NCBI GenBank assembly: GCA_014529385.2
Contig: CM043953.1
Location: 91,207,842 to 91,271,841 of the forward strand
DNA length: 64,000 bases
From: Adiantum capillus-veneris
Lineage: Eukaryota; Streptophyta; Polypodiopsida; Polypodiales; Pteridaceae
Reading direction: 5' to 3'
This document shows, piece after piece, positions 56,111 through 64,000 of the stretch; the stretch's first letter is position 1; the number at the start of each line of letters is the position of its first letter. The notes under the pieces are model-generated. The model was not told the DNA's origin and ran no database searches. It saw only the letters and a list, made by a program, of their open reading frames with translations. The position numbers and the translations under genes were made by a program.

Positions 56111-56939
56111 TTGATGCCCATTGTACATGCATTTTGGTGAGCACTTTCATGTGTCGGTGAGCTCTCTTGAGAGCATTGTTTTTGCATTGATAAGTTTCCG
56201 GATTGCAACTCTTTGGTGCTTGCTTATGCGCGGTCACTCCGTTGATGTATGTTGAGTGCGGATTGCCATTGTATGTGAAAATGTGGAGCCATTTTGGCAT
56301 TTCTACTCATTGGCATTGAGTAGTGTTTGGTTTGTGGTAGAGACTGTACTTGAGTTTTTGCTCAGATTTCAGGGGAACTCTGTCGGATCTTTCCTAGATT
56401 CTCGCCATGGTTTATGAGTATCCACAGTTTACTCTCTGATGGTTTAGTGGTCGAGTTGACTCCCACTCTGATAGTTATCTACAATTTCTTGGCTTGCGGT
56501 TTGCATTGAGTTTTGGCTCATTTTGCAAAGGAAACTGTGTCCGGTTTTCCCTGTCTTCTTGCCATAAAAGTTTGCAGTGCTATGCCATCTTGTACAGTGG
56601 TCGATATATTCCCACTTTGATAATGATCGAGTATTTACTCTCACTTTGACACTTGGACACAGGTTTAGTGTTCTTGTATCCACTCTCGCACGAGTGCATT
56701 TATGGTATGCTCGTAGTGGTTACAAGTTTCCTTTGATTTTTCTTCATGTTCTCACATCGACGCATATTCCGAGCGTGAGACTACAGCATGCAGATTACAG
56801 GTTTTCACCATTGAGCTACTGGTTGGTTTATACTTGATTAGCGCAGTGGTCAAGTGATCTGCCACTTTTTTGACGCGTATGCATTGACATGATGTGTGAC
56901 ACAATTGAGTCTACAGTGACCGCTCATGAGAGACGAAGG

Positions 56940-57608
56940 TCTCGATCTTGCCGATACTTGCGTTGTTGGCATTGTGGTCACACAGGGCACATTAGGCGTC
57001 ATTGTTTCAGACGTATGAGATAGCAGCAGAGATGTATGCAAGATGCAGATACGACTTTGACACATGTTAGAGAGGCAGTTCCAGTGGCAGTCTATGCCAG
57101 TGACGATGATGTCACACTTGCCTCCAATGTACCTCTTGCAGATTTGTCTACAGATAGCACACTTTCTCCTAGTGGTTACTAGATAGTGATGTTGCTTTCC
57201 ATGTCACACTGCATCGTTTGGTTTAGCACTTTTTCTAGTGGGAGACTTCGTTGTGTGCACTTAGTGAATGGTTCGGTGCTTGACATAGAGGGTGTAGGAG
57301 ATGTTTGTTTGTCTTTGCCCAGTGGTGCGTCATACACGCTACGACATGTACATTATGTTCCTCAGTTGAGACAGAGCTTGATCTGAGTGAGATAGTTGGT
57401 AGCTTTTGGTTGTCAGGTAGTGCTTAGAGAGCAGTCTTTCCAGATGCATTGCGGTTCACTAGTGATTGCCAGAGGAGCCCGCAGCGGGCTGGTATATCCT
57501 ATGCATGTGTCTGAGGTTTGAGATGGCATAGTCTCTTTCATAGGTGAGCTCCACCATGCTCATGAGACAAAGCATTTAGCTGTGCATGACATGCCAATAG
57601 ACTCTGTA
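56940..57608 (+). pseudogene. Copia-3 zinc knuckle and protease relic
   Basis: CWHCGHTGHIRRHC (56964-57005) is a CX2CX4HX4C knuckle. After a spacer with two stops comes the copia protease region: WFSTFSSGRLRCVHLVNGS, VGDVCLSLPSG and LRHVHYVPQLRQSLI (57229-57386). The catalytic D-S-G segment just before is lost (stop plus substitutions near 57180-57220). Confidence 0.78.
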
Positions 57609-58139
<531 letters not shown>

Positions 58140-58620
58140 TACCTCTCCGTTAGAAAGCAACCGTCCTCACTTGCGATGATAAAATCTGCAAACCATACTT
58201 GTCAAAAATAGTGATTAGTATTCTATGTCAGAAATAGCACATTGTAAAATGAAAATTTATGAAACGAAACAACATTGCTTATGCCTACTGTCATCCACGT
58301 ACTACCTATTCTAATGTCCCATACCACTAGAATAAGCGGCATATGTCATATCCTGATGAATGAGGATATCACTGATCACACTCATCATCATCATAATCAA
58401 TTCTCATCAATATCAAATCCAATTCCAGAAATACTATCGCGATAGAAAAATGTCATATACCAAGATTAAATCCCATATAAATTCAAGTCCAAATATCTGC
58501 CAACATATACCCATTGCAAATCCAAAATCCAAATTTCCTTCATTTAGTATACCCGGGTAACAAAATCATACCAGTTACAGTGGTGGTCAGTCCACTGCAG
58601 CATGATTTCGTGATTGGTGT

Positions 58621-58818
58621 TGCCTAAATCGGCGAATCTACACCAATAAGATGTGCTGTCTAAATCAAAAAATTTGCACTAATGCTCGGTAAATCGACGA
58701 ATCTGCATTGGATATTGTTTAAATATCATGAATCTGTAGTTTATCAATGTGCTACCTAAATCCGCGGATCTGCACCAAGATGAGTATCTACACACTCCCT
58801 AAATCGGCGAATCTGTGT
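58621..58818. repeat. Degenerate TAAATCGGCGAATCTGCAC repeats
   Basis: Six diverged units spaced about 30-45 bp (near 58625, 58660, 58690, 58719, 58756, 58799) share the core TAAATCGGCGAATCTGCAC. Confidence 0.75.
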
Positions 58819-59914
58819 GTTTGTGACTAATGGACTAGGCTAGGCATAAAAATAAAATATTTATCACATGTGTGAGACCAATTTGGAGCAAGTTTGAGTA
58901 GGAGGGTACTTACAAACTGGTGTTCACTATCAAAAAGCACCTTAGCTCACATGAGTAGCTGTATAGCTTAATGAAAAATGAACTTAATGAAAAATCCTTT
59001 AAATCAATGAGAAACCATGGTCATAGCAGTGCGTGAGTATTCAGCGTAGAAGACAATGTAGGAAAATGAAATATGAAAAGAACACTAATGTATTTTTTGT
59101 ACATACCATCAAGATATTGAGTGGGTATCTATGTATGAGTGTCGAGAGAGCTGAGTTATCATTTTGAATGGTATAAGCAAACACATTCAGGATTTTGGCA
59201 CAAGCTTGTATGACAATGTTAGTATAGTCAACCACGAAGTAGTAAGATATGGATTAAGTAATATATTCGATTGATTAGCCAAGAAGGTAGGGATTGAAAA
59301 ATTTGAGAGAACATGGTTAGTATATTATGACTGAAGCTTTGAAAATAAGTTTGCGAAATAAAGTAAGGAGATGACTTATCCGGCTGCATTACATGATGGT
59401 CTGCATCAATTTTTTTGGGGAATCTTAGACAATAAACAAGTTAGAAAATAAAAAAAATGAAGAGCATTATCAAGATCATTTTGTGAAGTGCAATAAAGAT
59501 GGAGACTGGAATTGCCTTAAACTTGTGGTAAATCTAAGAAAGGTGATTGTATTGACTAGTGATATTGAAATTAATAGCAAAAATATAACAAGGAGTTGTT
59601 TGAAGAGGACAAAATCAAGAAAATCTTTACAATGTTACAAGTGCAACAAATTTTAAGCCCTACAAATGAGGCCATGACTTTTTATATGTCAATGGACTAA
59701 ATAAATCACAGAAAGAGCAGTGTCATCAGCGTACAAGTTGCAAAAGGTGGTCACATCACAAGTTTACAGTAGGGGTGTTATAGAGCAGGAATGCTTGGGT
59801 ATTTGTCAAAATAGAATGTGAAAACTTAGCATAATGTAAAGGAGTTACCAACTTTTACTCATATAAATGATGAGGTTGCTAAATTAAGGAACAAATTCTC
59901 ACATCAATCATTTT

Positions 59915-60390
59915 TTGACAGAGGTAGTTACAGTATTCAAGCCAGTAAGATTGAAGGATGCATTCAGATACTTCTTCTTTCATAATGTATGGCAGACAAG
60001 GAACCGCCGTATTCTTGAAGGAGGTTTTGAGGTGGCAAGCTTCGCAGAAATTATACAAGAAAGTAAAGTGCTAATATGGGCACTCGGGTGCAAGCATCAC
60101 TCGGAGGATTGGTCTAGGACTACTTGTGCCTTGTTGTCAGCAGATGGAATGCCTAGGATGGGGGAAAATCTTGGCCATCGGTAAATAAAAGATCTCAGAA
60201 TGACAAGAGTATGGACCTTCTGTATCAAGGTTATGGAGGCGGGTTCGTAGGGGTGGCTGCCGTGATAGCCGATGTAATTATGATCCGTGGATGTTGATAT
60301 GGCTTAACATGAGCATGACAAAACCTTGTAATTTTTTGGGCTACTCAATATAATCCACTCACAATTGTGAGTTTTGCTAAAAAAAAAATA
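59915..60390 (+). pseudogene. Possible 3' end of a LINE retrotransposon
   Basis: The 89-codon ORF (59915-60184) has FFHNVWQTRNRRILEGG, resembling the W-x2-R-N-x-R-I-F-E segment at the C-terminus of plant LINE ORF2. It is followed, after about 190 bp, by TTTTGCTAAAAAAAAAA (60373-60388), like a LINE tail. The match is short. Confidence 0.45.
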
Positions 60391-61357
60391 TTGAAGGACG
60401 CATTGACAAGGTATGGAGCTTTTCTCAAACGGTCGTCATATATATCTAAAAGTGTGTTTAAACGTGACTAAACATTATTTAGCTACCACCATATCTATGT
60501 GCTACTTTGAAGCGAGAACATGAGGATTTTCCATAGCTGAAGCAAAATGGCGGCCATAAATCGACCATTTAAAAAAAAAAAAGAAACTTGATGCCTTCAT
60601 CTTGAAACACATGGTTACGTTGAAAAGGGGTCAAAAGTGAGGAAAGGGGGTTTCTTGTGCCAAATACAATCCCATTAAAGGAAGCCCCAACAATAAACTC
60701 AAACTTCTACTCAATCCACTGTTGAAGATAGGCCGCCAGTCTTTATCAGGCCGCTCTGAAAGCATCATTACAGAGGCCGTACTAGTAGCCCCAAACACCC
60801 GCAATGTGGAAGGATGGCCGGCCCACCAACAACAATTACAACAACTAGCACACTTGCCACCCCAATGTTGACCACCAATTCGTCCATCACCATAGTGGCA
60901 CTATGATTCCTTACGCAAGAAAGTATTCACGCGATAATGAAGTTGAAGCTGAGTGAGAAGGTGGCTCTAGGAGGATTTTTTTAAATGCCAAGTATGTTCA
61001 AGCTTTAAACTAGAGTCCTAGTTGAGAGCATTTGTTGTTTGAAGGATACAAATGTTGGTTTCAGGGAAGAAAGCTGAGCAAGGTGCATAGCCCACCAAGA
61101 GCTGTCTATGTAAGTGGTAGAGGTGAGGCAAACAAATCAGATTTTGATTGCAACCATCCTAGCAGTCATGCATCACCAATGAAAGGAGCAGTACATGAGA
61201 AGCAATGATTGTAAGGAGTACTGCAAAAGGTGAAGGGGTGGATCCTACCAATGCGGCACGTCTGGGAGAGGAGTATCAAGGGAAGGAAGCCTGTGCGAGT
61301 AGCATAGGAACTGTGAAGGAGAAGAAGGTTTTGATGCTGTTGTAGGACGCAGGGAAG

Positions 61358-61360
<3 letters not shown>

Positions 61361-61421
<61 letters not shown>
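61361..61421. repeat. (GA)n microsatellite
   Basis: Uninterrupted AG repeat of about 61 bp inside the LARD-like element. Confidence 0.97.
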
Positions 61422-61424
<3 letters not shown>

Positions 61425-63211
61425 GAAATGAAATGGTATATTATGCATTTTCCAAAAGGGGTATGAGATCAAAGTCTTACAATCGTTATGGATCTAATAC
61501 AATGCGTGGGTACAAAACTAAAATAAAGTACAAAAAATCATCATCAGCGTCGTCATAAATGCTTGAGGATGCTCTGCAGCTGGCGGTGTCGCAGAAAGTA
61601 TTGCATCAGTCACTGAGGAGCTTCTTCAATGCCCCTCGCTGTAAGTAGTCGTCGGGGGGGGTGGGGTGGGTGGTTCGTTATCAGCCATTGACGAGCTTCA
61701 ATAGTCTCCGCCTTTGTTGATAGTGGTATTGGGGGAGAAGATTAGTCGCTGAAGAGCTACACCTGTGTAAGTAGTCTTGCTAGGAGGGAAGAGAATAGAA
61801 TGGAGCTGCTGAGGTTTTGTGCATGTTGGGAAGCCCGTAGACTAGGTGTGGATTTGAGCTGGTGCTTGGTGTTAGCCTCACAAGAAGTGTTAGGTGGCTC
61901 CCGCAGCTTTGTGCAGTTTCCTTTGGTACACATGCATGTATTTTGGTGGGTTGAGATTTATAAGAAAGGGGTCACCTGGATGTATCTGGGGACACGGGTT
62001 GCATGGTGGGCTGGATGAACACACATGGTTGTATTGGTGTGTAGTGCAACGGTGGGGAAGGTTATCCAAGCACCAGTGCTAAAAACGCCGATTTTTGTAT
62101 ATTGAAAACCTTTTGTGGCACAATATGTTAGCGACATTGTGTGGTGTAGAGGGAAAGAGGGAGATTTGCGATTGTGATTGTTAGTCTGGGTTGAGAGAGA
62201 GTGGCGTGTGGGTGATTAGGCGGCATCATGCAGAGGATGCATGGGAGAATCCTAGCAGTAGGTAAAAAAGCAGGATTAGTTTACGACTGTGGTGTTTGGC
62301 GACGGGAAAATCTAGCCAACCATGAACAAAAAATAAAACAAAATCTCAACTAATGCTAGTTATCAACCACCACTATGCTCCGTCGGCTTAATGGATTTTG
62401 TGCATGGCGGTGGCGAGCTGAGGGTGATTGTAATTCCGAGCCCTCCGTTATTGCAAGTTGTTGAGGTAGGCGCCTACACACAATTCCAAGCAATTGACGC
62501 TGTCGAACGGCAATCGTTGGTGCTAGCTGCTTTTGAAGGATGTCTACTACATATAGCTCAGATCCGTCACCATTTCATTGCTATCCTGAGTTTCACCACC
62601 CCCATAGGCTTGCCCTCTTATGTTTAGTACCTCATTTGCCCTTAACACCTTAATTTATCAAAGCCAATTTGAAGTGGTTTCTGTGACCCAACCCAACCAA
62701 ATTCGACCTCCCTTGCCTTTCTTTTGGTCCATGTGCCTTCCGAGTTGGTCCCATGAAGTCGAATTCGATGGGTAGCACCAATCAAAGTTGAAAACCAAAT
62801 TGAAATGGAGGTAGACCATGGAAGTTTCTTGGAATTATCCTTATGACATTTATCTCTTGTTCTTCCTACATTATTCATCGTGAATTTTCAAGACTCATTG
62901 GATTAGATTTTAAGCCAATTGATATTACTCCTAATTCTCCCTGTTCATTCTTCTACTGTCCATCGGACCCGTGTAACTATTATCTTAACAATCTTCTTCT
63001 TCTCAAGCCTGTAACATCGGGCATAGCTAATCATTCAAGAAGGAGTTCCTATTAGATAATATACTCTCTAATTATGTCTACAAACCATCATATATGCAAT
63101 CCACACAAATTTCTACAAGTTGATCTACCTGAAGAACATCCATTAAAAAAAAAGGAAAAAGGAAAATACTTAGCTGTGAATCATCCAAATCTGTGGTGAT
63201 TAGAGCATAGC

Positions 63212-63227
63212 CTGTGCTTTGATACCA
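63212..63227 (-). promoter_or_regulatory. Primer binding site of the LARD-like element
   Basis: The minus strand reads TGGTATCAAAGCACAG one base after the LTR end (TTTGTAGCA), an initiator-Met-type PBS with one change. Confidence 0.85.
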
Positions 63228-63228
63228 C

Positions 63229-63707
63229 TGCTACAAACATATGCGTGTTTGCCCTGCAAAATACCCGAAACAACATATTGCTAAGCATAAATGAACGAAT
63301 TTGCATACCTAACGCCTCGCATAGCATATAATCGACGATGTATGCGAACAAAGAGAGAGACAGTGAGTGAGAGAGAGGAAAAGAACATGTGCAGGTACAC
63401 CTCCTAGAGTGGAGTGCTACGTCAGCACGCCGAGAGAGAAGAGAAGAGAGGACAGAAAAATACATAGACACTCGGTGCAATCTCCCCCCGTGCAAGAGTG
63501 ACCATTTCCCTCTTGCATGTATTTGATTTATAGATTTCTTGAATGGTCAAATTGAGTACAAACTGGCCGACTGGTCATAAATGGCCAAAGCTCATAGCAC
63601 TTGAATAATAAAATATACAATATCTATATTTGTTCGCATAGCCTAGATCGTTCAAGCCTTTTCCACTTGTAAGCTGCAATAAATAGTAAAATATCAATTT
63701 CATAACA
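63229..63707 (-). repeat. 5' LTR of the LARD-like element
   Basis: 479 bp, TGCTACAAACAT to ATTTCATAACA on the plus strand. It lacks the long GA run of the other LTR (only a short GAGAGAGACAG stretch near 63352). Confidence 0.9.
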
Positions 63708-64000
63708 CTGTAGAGACAGAGATAGAGTGGCAGTGCTTTAGTGAGACACAACAGGTGTTGTGAGACTTTGTGCATGTAGAGGTAGAGCATGTCTGCTCCC
63801 TAGAGGCACCCTGGACAAAGCTGACAAATATGGAGGTCTTTGATATGGTCATGTTAGAGGCTGATGAGTTGGTGCCAGGGTGCACAATTTTGCCTATGGG
63901 TGACAGGGACGTAGGTTTCCCAGTGTCAGCAATAACACATCCATATGCGATGGGTAGTCCTAATGATGTCTCACCTAGTTTTCTTGTACATACTAGTAGT
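63708..64000 (+). pseudogene. Copia-3 continuation after the LARD insertion
   Basis: It starts with the second CTGTA. It shows no uninterrupted frame of note and should belong to the copia-3 pol region between protease and RT. It runs off the window. Confidence 0.45.

Larger units (their letters stand above)
58140..63228 (-). other. Interior of the LARD-like element, no protein domains
   Basis: About 5.1 kb. It contains a degenerate tandem repeat at 58621-58818, a plus-strand LINE-like fragment at 59915-60390, a (GA)n run at 61361-61421 and otherwise unrecognised DNA. No long ORF is present on the minus strand. Confidence 0.75.

Noticed and set aside
55841-56300. Minus-strand ORFs with repeated peptide blocks
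   Set aside because: They result from the 117-bp tandem duplication in non-coding copia leader.

Overview
The window is nuclear DNA of a land plant, almost certainly a vascular plant. The evidence is one spliced gene with typical GT-AG plant introns (a tandem stress-response A/B barrel protein like Arabidopsis UP3), set in dense, nested plant LTR retrotransposons: Ty3/gypsy chromovirus, Ty3/gypsy Tat-type and Ty1/copia. Long GA/CT and GT/CA microsatellites are scattered through it. The species cannot be named from this sequence.

Layout. (1) 1-20810: tail of one chromovirus copy (copy 0), its LTR, then a 5'-truncated LTR leading into a decayed plus-strand chromovirus (copy 1; gag, protease, RT/RNase H, integrase, chromodomain). 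A young minus-strand Tat-type element (8993-19050, two ~2.0 kb LTRs, 4-bp target duplication GCAC) is inserted in its 3' end. (2) 20811-21711: minus-strand gypsy integrase relic. (3) 21712-30206: chromovirus copy 2, minus strand. Its 3' LTR carries a 1.32-kb DNA transposon with CACTA-like ends, and its integrase lost the catalytic-Glu segment. (4) 30207-32456: chromovirus copy 3, minus strand, with most of gag and protease deleted. (5) 32457-35205: retropepsin relic with W-V/I-P-K repeats, then a copia-type LTR/leader relic. (6) 35206-40700: minus-strand copia inserted in a plus-strand copia, whose 3' UTR also holds a solo chromovirus-type LTR. (7) 40700-47900: low-complexity DNA, promoter, then the only convincing host gene (nine coding exons, 278 codons, 43827-47719). 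(8) 47900-52400: repeats and DNA without recognisable genes. (9) 52400-54900: gypsy leader and gag relic. (10) 54900-64000: plus-strand copia relic interrupted by a complete non-autonomous LTR element (57609-63707) with PBS, perfect 5-bp target duplication CTGTA and about 5.1 kb of interior without retroviral domains.

How it fits together. All but one of the recognisable coding regions are retroelement genes in various stages of decay. Insertion order can be read from nesting: chromovirus copy 1 before the Tat element; copy 3 before copy 2 before the CACTA-like element; copia-1 before copia-2 and the solo LTR; copia-3 before the LARD-like element. The A/B barrel gene has intact splice sites and an unbroken reading frame. 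It ends in Ser-Cys-Leu, a possible non-canonical peroxisomal signal, in keeping with what is known of UP3.

Most element boundaries were found by comparing copies by eye. Sequence identities are estimates, and no database search was possible.
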